In this document: positions 1 through 9,400 of the stretch, piece by piece
Layout: every line of letters begins with the position of its first letter
How positions within the stretch are numbered: position 1 is the stretch's first letter
Assembly: GCA_021851785.1 (NCBI GenBank)
Contig: JAJZBV010000003.1
Span: 51,269 to 86,274 of the forward strand
Length of the DNA stretch: 35,006 bases
Reading direction: 5' to 3'
Source: Pseudomonadota bacterium
Lineage (GTDB): Bacteria; Pseudomonadota; Alphaproteobacteria; Acetobacterales; Acetobacteraceae
The notes under the pieces: model-generated
Told to the model about the DNA's origin: nothing
Databases searched by the model: none
Seen by the model: only the letters and a program-made list of their open reading frames with translations
Made by a program: the position numbers and the translations under genes

Positions 1-33
1 GTTTGGCCCTACTCGAACATCGCCGATGATGAC

Positions 34-119
34 GGAGGGGTGCCCGAGTGGCTAAAGGGGGCGGACTGTAAATCCGCTGGCGCACGCCTACGTTGGTTCG
101 AATCCAACCCCCTCCACCA
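34..119 (+). tRNA. tRNA-Tyr (anticodon GTA)
   Basis: A class II tRNA with a long variable arm. The 7-base acceptor strand GGAGGGG (34-40) pairs with CCCCTCC (109-115), followed by discriminator A116 and an encoded CCA (117-119). The anticodon stem GCGGA/TCCGC encloses loop CTGTAAA, with anticodon GTA at 68-70. The T arm is GTTGG-TTCGAAT-CCAAC. The long variable arm and GTA anticodon give tyrosine. Its promoter lies outside the window. The 3' end is repeated in tandem immediately downstream (separate entry). Confidence 0.97.
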
Positions 120-149
120 AACCCCCTCCACCAAACCCCCTCCACCAAA
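108..149 (+). repeat. Tandem repeat of the tRNA-Tyr 3' end (3 x 14 bp plus decayed units)
   Basis: The last 12 bases of the tRNA plus two following A residues form the unit CCCCCTCCACCAAA. It occurs three times without interruption at 108-121, 122-135 and 136-149. Decayed versions follow at about 150-162 (CCCCCTTCGCCAA) and 163-170. The first unit lies mainly inside the tRNA acceptor end and includes its CCA. This could be slippage expansion or the trace of repeated integration events at the tRNA 3' end. Confidence 0.9.
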
Positions 150-264
150 CCCCCTTCGCCAACCCCCTTCATGACCCAACGGATTTGGCGCGCCTGCGGC
201 GGCGATCGGTGGTTCCGCGAGGCGGGCGGTTCCGTTTGGCCGGATAATGCTCTAAGGGCGGGAC

Positions 265-2184
265 ATGCCCGCGCGTAATCCTTCACTGACCCGGCTTCTG
301 GTCAATGTCATGCTCGACGGCGCGCTCGGCGCGCTTGCCGTGCCGCTCGCCTTCTGGCTCGCTCGCCCGGATCAGCCGCTGGCCTCGGGCTTCGCGGCCG
401 CCGCCGGTGCCGTCGCGCTGATCGCCGGCGGGGTGCCGTTCGGCTTGGCGACGCAGTATTGGCGCTTCGCCGGCCTCGGCGACATGCGCGCGATCGCCGG
501 CAGCGCGCTCGCGGGGGCCGGGCTTTATGCGCTGCTCTTCCTCGCCGCCGGCCTTGCGCTGCCGAGCGCGAGCTTTCCCGCCATTCACGCGCTTGCGCTC
601 GCGACCCTGCTCGCTTCCCCCCGCCTCGCCTATCGCCTCTGGCGCGACCGCCGCGATGGCCGCGCCGGGGGGGATGTGGGTGACGCGGTGCCGGTGCTTC
701 TGGTCGGCGATGGCGAGGGGGCCGATCTGTTCCTCCGCGCGCTCGGGCGCGGGCGCGGCGCCTTCTATCGCGTGCTCGGCCTGCTCGCGCCCTCGGCCCG
801 CCAGACCGGGCGGCGGATTCAGGGCCAGCCGATCCTCGGCACCATCGCCGAGACCGAGCAGATCCTGGAAAAACTCGCCGCGACAGAGACCCCGCCGCGC
901 TTTCTGGTCGTCACCACCGATCTTCCCGGCGCGACCCTCGGCCATCTCCTGGAATGCGCCGACCGCGCCGGCCTCGCCGTCCGCCGCGCCCCCGATCCCA
1001 CCCGTCTCGCCTCCGCCGCCGCCTCCGCCGCCTCGGGCGCCGGGCTCGAACTCCGTCCCATCGCCATCGAGGATATTCTCAACCGCAAGCAGGTGCCGCT
1101 CGATCGCGACGGCATGGCCCGGCTGATCGCCGGCCGCCGCGTTCTGATCACCGGCGCCGGCGGCAGCATCGGCGCCGAACTCGCGCGCCAAGTGGCCGGG
1201 TTCGGTCCGGCGGAAATCGGCCTCCTCGACAACGGCGAATACGCGCTCTGGCAGATCGATCTCGAACTCGCCGAGGCGCATCCGACGCTGGCCCGCCGCG
1301 CCCTGATCGCCGATGTCCGCGACGGGGCGCGGCTGCGCGCCGTGTGCGAGCGGTTTCGCCCCGATCTCGTCTGTCATGCCGCCGCCCTCAAGCACGTGCC
1401 GATGGTCGAGGCCAATCCGCTCGAGGGGCTGCTCAGCAACGCCGTCGGCACCCGCAACGTCGCCGATGCCGCGCGCGCCGCCGGGGCGGCGGTGATGGTG
1501 CAGATCTCGACCGACAAGGCGGTCAACCCGACCAGCGTCATGGGCGCCGCGAAGCGGCTCGCGGAGATGTATTGCCAGGCGCTCGATCTTGCCGCGCGCG
1601 AGAAAACCGGCGGCCTCCGCTGCATCACCGTGCGCTTCGGCAACGTGCTCGGCAGCACCGGCTCGGTGGTGCCGCTGTTTCAGCGCCAGCTCGCCGCCGG
1701 CGGCCCGCTCACCGTGACCCATCCCGACATGCGGCGCTATTTCATGACCGTGCGCGAGGCGGTCGGGCTGGTGTTGCAGGCCGCCGTCGTCGGCACCACC
1801 GCGCCGGATTTCTCGCAAGCGGCGGCGGGCGGGATTTTCGTCCTCGACATGGGCGAGCCGGTGAAGATCGTCGATCTCGCGCGCCAGATGATCCGCCTCG
1901 CCGGGCTTCGCCCCGAGAGCGATATCGCCATCCGCTTCACCGGCCTCCGCCCGGGTGAAAAACTGTTCGAGGAATTGTTCCACGGCCAGGAACCACCGGC
2001 GCCGACGCGCTATCCCGGCCTCCTGATGGCCGCCCCCCGCACCGCCGATCTCGCCATCATCAGCCGCGCCCTCGACGAGTTGGCCGGGGCCTGCCGGCGC
2101 GGCCAGGAGGGGGCGGCGCTGGCGCTGCTTTCGCGCCTGGTGCCGGAATTCACCCATAACGCCGCCGGCGCCGCGAGCGCCTGA
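265..2184 (+). CDS. Membrane-anchored UDP-sugar 4,6-dehydratase (CapD/WbpM/FlaA1-type polysaccharide biosynthesis protein)
   Basis: 639 residues, the usual length of the long, membrane-bound members of this family. The N-terminal ~120 residues hold about four hydrophobic segments. A CoA-binding-like Rossmann region follows, then the extended SDR catalytic domain from about residue 290, opening with VLITGAGGSIGAE (NAD(P) binding). The catalytic segment is STDKAVNPTSVMGAAKR, with S424, M426 and K430; long WbpM-type enzymes carry Met where short ones carry Tyr. The family converts UDP-GlcNAc-type sugars to 4-keto-6-deoxy intermediates at the inner face of the membrane. The ATG at 265 is preceded by AAGGGCGGG; an in-frame ATG at 310 is an alternative. 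The aminotransferase gene follows after 14 bases, so the two are probably one operon. The exact sugar is not determined by sequence. Confidence 0.93.
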   Translation: MPARNPSLTRLLVNVMLDGALGALAVPLAFWLARPDQPLASGFAAAAGAVALIAGGVPFGLATQYWRFAGLGDMRAIAGSALAGAGLYALLFLAAGLALPSASFPAIHALALATLLASPRLAYRLWRDRRDGRAGGDVGDAVPVLLVGDGEGADLFLRALGRGRGAFYRVLGLLAPSARQTGRRIQGQPILGTIAETEQILEKLAATETPPRFLVVTTDLPGATLGHLLECADRAGLAVRRAPDPTRLASAAASAASGAGLELRPIAIEDILNRKQVPLDRDGMARLIAGRRVLITGAGGSIGAELARQVAGFGPAEIGLLDNGEYALWQIDLELAEAHPTLARRALIADVRDGARLRAVCERFRPDLVCHAAALKHVPMVEANPLEGLLSNAVGTRNVADAARAAGAAVMVQISTDKAVNPTSVMGAAKRLAEMYCQALDLAAREKTGGLRCITVRFGNVLGSTGSVVPLFQRQLAAGGPLTVTHPDMRRYFMTVREAVGLVLQAAVVGTTAPDFSQAAAGGIFVLDMGEPVKIVDLARQMIRLAGLRPESDIAIRFTGLRPGEKLFEELFHGQEPPAPTRYPGLLMAAPRTADLAIISRALDELAGACRRGQEGAALALLSRLVPEFTHNAAGAASA

Positions 2185-2198
2185 TTTCGCGAGGGCTC

Positions 2199-3353
2199 AT
2201 GACCGATCACCCGATCGCCTTTCTCGACCTCAAGGCGCAGCAGAAGCGCCTCGGTCCCGGCTTGCGCGCCCGCATCGAGGCGGTGCTGGCGCATTGCCAG
2301 TTCATTCTCGGCCCGGAGGTCGGCGAGCTGGAGACGCGGCTCGCGCAATTCTGCGGCGCCAGCCATGGCGTCGCGGTCAGTTCCGGCACCGATGCCTTGC
2401 AGATCGCCCTGATGGCCGAGGGGGTCGGGCCGGGAGACGCGGTGTTTCTCCCCGCCTTCACCTATACCGCGACCGCCGAGGTCGCGCTGGTGCTCGGCGC
2501 GACCCCGGTTTTCGTCGATATCGACGCGCGCACCTTCCAGATCGACCCGGCGGCGCTCGCGGCCCGCATCGAGGCGGTCAAGGCCGCGGGGAAGCTCCGG
2601 CCGCGGGCCTTGATCGGCGTCGATCTCTTCGGCCAGCCGGCGGATTGGCCGCGCCTCGCCGCCATCGCCGCGCGCCATGATCTCTTCACCCTCGATGATT
2701 GCGCCCAGAGCTTCGGCGCCCGCCTCGCCGGCGCCCCGCTCGGCCGCGCGGCGATGGCGACCGCGATCAGCTTCTTTCCCTCCAAGCCCCTCGGCGGCTA
2801 TGGCGATGGCGGCGCGCTGTTGACCGACAGCGCCGAACGCGCCGCACTTTATCGGAGTCTCCGCAGCCATGGCGAGGGCACGACCCGCTATGAGGTGCTG
2901 CGGACCGGCATGAACGGCCGCCTCGACACGCTCCAGGCCGCCGTCCTGCTCACCAAGCTCGACCATTTCCCGGCCGAGATCGCCGCCCGCGCGCGGCTTG
3001 CCGGCCTCTATGACCAGGCCCTCGCCGGGATCGTCGAGACGCCGGCGCGGGTTCCGGCGAGCGACAGCGTCTGGGCGGTCTATGCCATCCTGCTCGCCGA
3101 CGGCGCGCAGCGGGACGCGGCGCAGGCGGCGTTACGCGCGGCCGAGATCGCGAGCGCGATCTATTACCCGAAGCCCTTGCATCATCAGCCCGCCTATCGC
3201 GCCCATCACGACGGCGCGCCGCTCCCGGTCGCGGAAGCGGTCGCCCGGCGCATCCTCGCTTTGCCCCTCCATCCCGATCTCACCGATGACGATGTCGCCC
3301 GCGTCGCCGCGACCCTCCGTGTGGCACTCGGGGGCGCGGCACTCGGGAGATGA
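2199..3353 (+). CDS. DegT/DnrJ/EryC1/StrS-family sugar aminotransferase
   Basis: 384 residues, typical for PLP-dependent sugar aminotransferases of aspartate aminotransferase fold type I. The N-terminus IAFLDLKAQQ and the segment VSSGTDALQIALMA are family hallmarks. The PLP-binding lysine lies in FFPSKPLGGYGDGGAL at K196. LDDCAQSFGA supplies the conserved Asp of the cofactor site and GMNGRLDTLQAA the substrate region. Placed 14 bases after a 4,6-dehydratase, it most likely aminates the 4-keto (or 3-keto) intermediate with glutamate as donor, giving an amino-dideoxy sugar nucleotide for surface polysaccharide or protein glycosylation. No acetyltransferase follows, so later steps must be encoded elsewhere. 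Regiochemistry is inferred from the neighbour only. Confidence 0.92.
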   Translation: MTDHPIAFLDLKAQQKRLGPGLRARIEAVLAHCQFILGPEVGELETRLAQFCGASHGVAVSSGTDALQIALMAEGVGPGDAVFLPAFTYTATAEVALVLGATPVFVDIDARTFQIDPAALAARIEAVKAAGKLRPRALIGVDLFGQPADWPRLAAIAARHDLFTLDDCAQSFGARLAGAPLGRAAMATAISFFPSKPLGGYGDGGALLTDSAERAALYRSLRSHGEGTTRYEVLRTGMNGRLDTLQAAVLLTKLDHFPAEIAARARLAGLYDQALAGIVETPARVPASDSVWAVYAILLADGAQRDAAQAALRAAEIASAIYYPKPLHHQPAYRAHHDGAPLPVAEAVARRILALPLHPDLTDDDVARVAATLRVALGGAALGR

Positions 3354-3356
3354 GGT

Positions 3357-4259
3357 TCAAGGCTTGATCAGGGTGCCGATGCCGCCCTCGGTGAACAGTT
3401 CGAGGAGGGCGGCGTGGGGGACGCGGCCGTCGAGGATCACCGCGGCTTGGACGCCGCCGACGACGGCGGCGGCACAGGTTTCCACTTTCGGGATCATGCC
3501 GCCGGTGATCCGCCCATCCGCAACCGCTTGCGCGACCTCGGCGACGGTCAGCTCCGGGATCGTCCGGCGCTCGGCGTCGAGCACGCCGGGGACGTCGGTC
3601 AGCATCAGGAGACGGGTCGCGCCGAGCGCCGCGGCGATGGCGCCGGCGGCGGTGTCGGCGTTGATGTTGTAGGTCGCGCCATCGGCGCCGATCCCGACCG
3701 GCGCGATCACCGGGATCAGCCCGGCGCCGGTCAGGGCATGGATGACGCGGACATCGATCCGCTCCGGCTCGCCGACGAAGCCGAGATCGAGGGCGCGCTC
3801 GATATGGCTTTCCGGGTCGCGCTCGGTGCGCGCGAGCTTCCTCGCCCGGATCAGGCCGCCATCCTTCCCCGAAATGCCGACGGCGAGCGCGCCGGCGGCG
3901 TTGATCAGGCTGGCGACCTGTTTATTCACCGTCCCGGCGAGCACCATTTCCACCACTTCGACCATCGCCGCGTCGGTGACCCGGAGGCCATCGACGAAGG
4001 TCGATTGGATGGCGAGACGCTTCAGCATGGCGTTGATCTGCGGTCCGCCGCCATGGACCACGACGGGGTTGACCCCGACCTGCTTGAGGAGGGCGATATC
4101 ACGGCCGAATTGCCTCGCCAGCGCGTCCTCGCCCATGGCGTGGCCGCCATATTTGACGACGATCGTCGCGCCGGCGTAGCGGCGGAGGAAGGGGAGCGCG
4201 TGGGCGAGTATCCGCGCCTGTTCCTGTGCCGCGCCGATCCGGTCGGAAGTCTCGCTCAT
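3357..4259 (-). CDS. argB: Acetylglutamate kinase
   Basis: Second step of arginine synthesis: ATP-dependent phosphorylation of N-acetyl-L-glutamate. The chosen ATG at 4259 (MSETSDRIG...) gives 300 residues, the usual length. A more upstream in-frame start at 4322 would add an Arg-rich, unconserved 21 residues. Recognisable blocks are VVKYGGHAM (phosphate-binding lysine and glycine loop), [31 protein letters not shown] and [13 protein letters not shown] near the C-terminus. The extended N-terminal helix (about residues 8-24) is the feature associated with arginine-inhibited hexameric enzymes; feedback control is an inference. It is convergent with the aminotransferase gene, with 3 bases between stops, and lies downstream of the hydrolase gene on the same strand with an 83-base gap. 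Confidence 0.96.
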   Translation of the reverse strand: MSETSDRIGAAQEQARILAHALPFLRRYAGATIVVKYGGHAMGEDALARQFGRDIALLKQVGVNPVVVHGGGPQINAMLKRLAIQSTFVDGLRVTDAAMVEVVEMVLAGTVNKQVASLINAAGALAVGISGKDGGLIRARKLARTERDPESHIERALDLGFVGEPERIDVRVIHALTGAGLIPVIAPVGIGADGATYNINADTAAGAIAAALGATRLLMLTDVPGVLDAERRTIPELTVAEVAQAVADGRITGGMIPKVETCAAAVVGGVQAAVILDGRVPHAALLELFTEGGIGTLIKP

Positions 4260-4342
4260 CCCCGCGCCTCGCTCACCTGTTCCCCGTCGGGGGTGTTTCA
4301 TCCGCCGCCGCCGCGCGGTCAAGCGGCGGGAGACGTCCCGCC

Positions 4343-6391
4343 TCAGCGCAGCACATCGCTCGCCTCCGCCTCGGCGCGGAGGCGGGCGGCGTCTTCGGGG
4401 GTGAGGAAGCCGCTCGCGCTCAGCCGCGCGCTGGCGGCACTGACGGCGGCGACATAGCCGGCGTGATCGCCATAGCGTTCCTCGAGCGAGGGGCGCGGAT
4501 CGCCGCTGGCCGCGCGTTCGGCGCGGGTGCGGGCAAAGGGGAAGAAGCCGCCGACGAGATAGCAGAGATCGCCCTCCGAAAACCCCGCCTTGCGCCGGTT
4601 CCAGCCGGTATAGGTGCCAAGCGGTGCTTGCAGCGCCGCCGAGCGCACGCCATCGGTCTCGTTGCCGTCGCCATCCACCGCCGGCACGCGCACATCGTAA
4701 AGCCGGCTGCCCCGGGCCACCGGCGGCTCGGCGAGGAGACCGGATTCGCGCAGCGGATCGAAGCCGGGGCCGCGCGCCATCACCGGCATGTTGTTGACGA
4801 GGCTGTTGGCGGTAACACCGGGGATGCGCGGAAAAATGCGCGCCGCCTCGGCGGGCTCGATCAGGCTGTTATCCGCGATACGCGGGAAGCGGCTGGCCGG
4901 CGCCGCCTCTCCCTTCTCCAGGAGCGCGGTCAGACGCAAGAGCAAGGCGCGCATCGCCTCGAGATAGGAATTGGGATTTTGCGCGTAGTCGCACGGCCCG
5001 GCATTGAGCCCGAGCACGTGCTGGGTTCCGGCGAAATGATAGAGATGGACATTCGCCGGGAGCGAAAGATCATGCCCGGCGCCGTCGGTGGTATCGAGAG
5101 CGGCGCGGCTGTTCCAGTATTCGATCGAACTCAATTCCTGGAAAATCTCGGGGCAAGAGCGGGTTTTTTCGCAAGATTCGAGAATGCCGGCGCGCATGCC
5201 GCTCAAGGGGTCGCGGGATTTTTGCCAGGTGAAGGGAAAATCCTGGGTCGGGGCGAGATGCTCCTCATGCTGCATCGAGGCCGCGCTCGGCTGCGCGAAA
5301 CGCTGATTGAGGGCGAGCCGCACGGCGGCGATATGGACAACCATGCCATCGAAGACGCGCCCGCCAGCGGGGGCGGCGTTGAAGCCGAGATCGAGGAAGC
5401 TGCGCAGAAACCGCCCGCTTTGCGACGTGCCATGGGCGATGGTGACGCGGATGCGCCCGGCGAGCGGGTTGACGATGCCGTTTGCGTCCGCCGTCTCGTG
5501 GCGGAGAAAGGCGACGAGATCGCGGGTCGCGGCAAAGCCGAGCCCGAGCACAAGCGGGTCGCGCGCGGTATAGGTGAATTCATAGATGTGATTGGTGTCG
5601 AAGCCGCCGCGGCGGCAGAGCTGGGTCGGGCTCGGCGTGCCGGGGAAGGGTTTTTCCGTGCAATCGGCGAGCGCCCAATCCTCGCGCGGGACGAGGCGCG
5701 GCGGATCTGCCTCATGCACCCGCTCGGTGAGGGTGGCGCCGGGGGCGCTGAGATCGGCGGCGGGATAGGCGACGCCGTGGCCGAGATCGGTCGCGCCGAG
5801 GTCGAGCGAGGGGCGGGGGGTGAAAAGCTCGAAATCCTTGCGCACCGGGCCGGTGATCGCGCCGCCATCGGGAAGGCGGGCGAGAGGGGCGGGGAAGGCG
5901 AACGGGCTGTTCGGCGGCAGATCGCCCTGCCAGCCGCTCCAGACCAGCGAAAAACCTTGGCGTTCGAGGAAGCCATCGCCGATCTCGGACGCGCTGCCGC
6001 CACGATTATAGAGCCCCGGCGCCAGCTCCCGGCCGCGATTGACCACGTCATAAAGCAGGACATGGTTGCCGCGATCGGCGGCGATCGGCATCAGGATCAC
6101 GAACGGCGTCGCGTAGGCGATTTTGCCATCCGGGCCGCGCGGGGCGAGGGCGAGATCCTGGATGCCGGCATTCTCGCGCTCGCCGGGATCGATCTCACCA
6201 TGCGCAACACCGGTGATGCGCTCGTATTGTCCGCTGGCGCCAAACGCCATGCCGCCGAACGCGGGCGCTTCCACCGATTGCAGATCCAGGCTGAGAACGC
6301 GCGCCTCTCCCGGGCGCGGGGTGAGGCCGGCAAGCAAAAGCGCGGCGAATAGCGTTGTGAACAGCTTGGCGGGGGCGAAGACGCGGCGCAT
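4343..6391 (-). CDS. Exported alpha/beta hydrolase domain protein
   Basis: 682 residues from the ATG at 6391, which has GGAGAG at good spacing upstream; a longer in-frame reading to 6670 runs into the RND gene and is rejected. The first ~28 residues ([20 protein letters not shown] then [12 protein letters not shown]) are a signal peptide, so the protein is probably periplasmic. The nucleophile region reads [17 protein letters not shown]; the SQSGRFLR form is typical of a large alpha/beta hydrolase family usually annotated only as 'alpha/beta hydrolase domain-containing protein' (I believe Pfam Abhydrolase_10). Substrate unknown. A Cys pair ([11 protein letters not shown]) near the middle could form a disulfide after export. 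It lies 103 bases downstream of the RND permease on the same strand, with a hairpin between them. Confidence 0.85.
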   Translation of the reverse strand: MRRVFAPAKLFTTLFAALLLAGLTPRPGEARVLSLDLQSVEAPAFGGMAFGASGQYERITGVAHGEIDPGERENAGIQDLALAPRGPDGKIAYATPFVILMPIAADRGNHVLLYDVVNRGRELAPGLYNRGGSASEIGDGFLERQGFSLVWSGWQGDLPPNSPFAFPAPLARLPDGGAITGPVRKDFELFTPRPSLDLGATDLGHGVAYPAADLSAPGATLTERVHEADPPRLVPREDWALADCTEKPFPGTPSPTQLCRRGGFDTNHIYEFTYTARDPLVLGLGFAATRDLVAFLRHETADANGIVNPLAGRIRVTIAHGTSQSGRFLRSFLDLGFNAAPAGGRVFDGMVVHIAAVRLALNQRFAQPSAASMQHEEHLAPTQDFPFTWQKSRDPLSGMRAGILESCEKTRSCPEIFQELSSIEYWNSRAALDTTDGAGHDLSLPANVHLYHFAGTQHVLGLNAGPCDYAQNPNSYLEAMRALLLRLTALLEKGEAAPASRFPRIADNSLIEPAEAARIFPRIPGVTANSLVNNMPVMARGPGFDPLRESGLLAEPPVARGSRLYDVRVPAVDGDGNETDGVRSAALQAPLGTYTGWNRRKAGFSEGDLCYLVGGFFPFARTRAERAASGDPRPSLEERYGDHAGYVAAVSAASARLSASGFLTPEDAARLRAEAEASDVLR

Positions 6392-6464
6392 GCGATCTCT
6401 CCATCGGATGGGAGAGAGTATGCCGCCGGCGCCGACGTGCCAATTCCCGGTGGAGAGACCGACC

Positions 6465-6488
6465 AGCCCGACCGTTGCCGGCCGGGCT
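6465..6488 (-). terminator. Hairpin just after the RND permease stop, possible terminator
   Basis: AGCCCG (6465-6470) pairs with CGGGCT (6483-6488). An A-C mismatch and a further CCG/CGG pairing lead to the loop TTGC. The hairpin begins 6 bases after the stop codon of the minus-strand RND gene and precedes the hydrolase gene. There is no T-run, so it could also be an RNA-stabilising or processing structure. Confidence 0.4.
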
Positions 6489-6494
6489 ATCGGG

Positions 6495-9400
6495 TTAGTG
6501 CTGCGAACGCGCGGCCGCCCCTCGCGGTCCCTCGGGCATCGGCGCGTCGGCGTTGTCCTTGCGGTGGAGGATGGCGAAGACGGTGGGGACGAAGAGCAGG
6601 GTGGAGAGGGTGGCGAACAACAGCCCGCCGACCACGGCGCGGCCGAGCGGGGCATTCTGCTCGCCGCCATCGCCGAGGCCGAGCGACATCGGGATCATGC
6701 CGATGACCATCGCGGACGCCGTCATCAGCACCGGACGCAGACGCACGAACCCGGCTTCGAGCGCCGCATGCGTCGCGTTCTTGCCTTCCGCCAATTGCTC
6801 GCGGGCGAACGCCACCACCAGGATCGAGTTGGCGGTGGCAACGCCCATGCACATGATCGCCCCGGTCAGCGCCGGCACCGAAAGCGGCGTTCCGGTGACG
6901 AACAGCATCCAGACGATGCCGGCGATCGCCGCCGGCAGCGCGGTGATGATGATGAACGGGTCGAGCCAGGACTGGAAATTCACCACCAGCAGGAGATAGA
7001 TCAGCACGATCGACCCGACCAGGCCGGCGAAGAGCTGGGCATAGGCGGTGTTCATGGTGTCCACCTGGCCGCGCACCGCGACCGCGACGCCGGGCGGGCG
7101 GTATTTCATGTTAGCGGCGATCACCCGGTTGATATCGGTCGACACGCCGCCGAGGTCGCGCCCCTGGACGGCGGCGAAAATCTCCTCCATCGGCTGCACG
7201 TTATAGTGCGAGACCATGCCCGGCCGGCCGACCACTTTGATCGAGGCCAACGCCCCCAGAATCTGCGTGGTCTTGCCCGACATCTTGAAATCGGCCGGGT
7301 TCGAGATCGGCATGTTGATCAGATCGTTCATCGTATCGATACGATATTGCGGCGTCTGGCCGACCAGGAAGTAGGTGATGCCGGTCTTGTAATCGAGATA
7401 GAAATTCGGGCTGACCTGCAAATTGGAATAGAGCGAGGTCAGCATCGAGTTGGTGACATCGGCCTCGGTCAGGCCGACCATCATCGCGTAGCTGCGATCG
7501 ACGTCGACCTGGAAGGTCGGGTAGTTGAACGGCTGTGCGAGATGGGTATCGACGAGACCCGGCACGCGGAGAATCTCGCGATAGAGCCGCATCGCAAAGG
7601 TATAATCATTGTCGAGATCCGGGCCGGTGACCTGGATATCGATCGGCGACGGGCGGCCGAAATTGAGGATCTGGGTGTTCATGTCGGCGGGCATGAAATA
7701 GAACGTCGTGCCGGGGAAATGCAGCGGCAATTCGCGGCGGAGATAAGCGACGTAATCCGCCGTCGGGCCATGATGGTCATGATCGAGGGTGATCAGGACA
7801 TCGGCGTCCTCGGGGCCGAAGGAGCCGGTGCTGAGATAGGCGAGCGGGATCCCGGCGACCGGCAGATCGATGTTGTCGACGAAGGTGTGCAATTCCCGCT
7901 TCGGCACCACCGTGCGGATGTAATCCTCGACCTCCTGGCAGAGCCGCGCGGTCTCCTCGATGCGGGTGCCGGTCTGGGCGCGGATATGCAGGTACATCAC
8001 GCCGGCATCGACGCCGGGGAAGAAAATCTGCCCGAGCCAGGGGCCGAGCGCCACCACCGAGCCGAGGGTGAAGGCGAGAAAAACGCCGACGAAAACATAG
8101 CGGATGGCGAGAATGCCGGCGAGCACGTCATGATAGCCATCGCGCATACGGGCGAAGCCGCGCTCGAACCCCTGCTGGAAGCGCACGAACGGGTTGCGCG
8201 ATTTCGGATGATGTTCGTGCTCGCCCTCGCCGCCCTGCGCCTTTCTTTGGAGTTCCTGCTGGTGATGTTCGGCAACGCCGCGCAGCATGAACACCGCCAT
8301 CGTCGGCACCAGGGTGCGCGAGAGGATGAAGGAGGCGACCATGGCGAAAATCACCGCTTCCGCGAGCGGCGTGAAGAGATAGTAGGAAACCCCGGTCAAC
8401 AGCCACATCGGCGCGAACACGATGCTGATCGCGAGCAGCGAAAGCAAGGCGGGGACGACGATCTGCTGCGCGCCATCGAGGATCGCGGTCTCGATGTCTT
8501 TGCCCATTTCCATGTGATAGTTGAAATTCTCGATCGTCACCGTCGCTTCATCGACCAGCATGCCGACGGCGAGCGCGAGCCCGCCCAAGGTCAGCGTGTT
8601 GATGGTCTGGCCGATCGCCGAGAGCACGACGATCGAGGACAAGACCGAGAGCGGGATCGAAACCGCGATGATGATCGTCGAGCGCACCGAGCCGAGGAAC
8701 AGCAGAATCATCAGCGCCGTCAGCACCGCGGCGATGATCGCCTCGCGCACCACGCCCTCGATCGCCGCCTTCACGAAGACCGACTGATCGCCGACGAGAT
8801 GCAGTTCCATGCCCTTGGGCACGGTTTCCTCGATCAGCGGCAGGCGGTCCTTGACGCCCTGGACGATGTCGAGGGTGGAGACCGCGCCCGCCTTGACCAC
8901 CGGCATCAGGATCGCGCGTTCGCCGTTCACCCGCACCATGTTGGTCTGCGGGATCGCGCCGTCATGCACGAAGGCGATGTCCTTCATGTAGATGACGGTG
9001 CCGTTGGCCTTCTTGATCGGAAAACGGTTCATCTCGGCGATGCTGCGCGGCTGGTCGGTCAGCATCATGTCCCACTCATACTTGCCGATTTTTTGCGTCC
9101 CCGCCGGCAGGATGAGGTTCTGCTCGTTGATCTGATTGGTGACGTCTTGGGGCGAAAGCGCGTTGGCCTGCATCTCCTGCGGGTTGAGATCGGCGATGAC
9201 CATGCGGTATTTGCCGCCATAGGGGGTCAGAATCGCGGTGCCCTGCACCGAGGAGAGCGCGGGGCGGATGACGTTGTTGGAATAGTCGAAAAGAATGGTC
9301 TCCGGCACCGTCGTGCTGGAGGCGGTCATCGAAATCACCGGAATCGACGCGGCGTTATAAAACAGCACGAAGGGCGGCACCGAGCCGCGCGGGAAGAATT

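Noticed and set aside
236-250. GGATAATGCT before the sugar dehydratase as a -10 box
   Set aside because: No acceptable -35 box at the right distance, and it would place the transcription start within a few bases of the start codon.
283-2157. A 624-codon minus-strand open frame opposite the sugar dehydratase
   Set aside because: Low-complexity, Gly/Ala/Arg/Glu-rich translation without recognisable motifs, while the plus strand carries a complete family signature.
4226-6352. A 708-codon plus-strand open frame opposite the exported hydrolase
   Set aside because: No domains and skewed composition; the minus strand has a signal peptide, ribosome site and catalytic motif.
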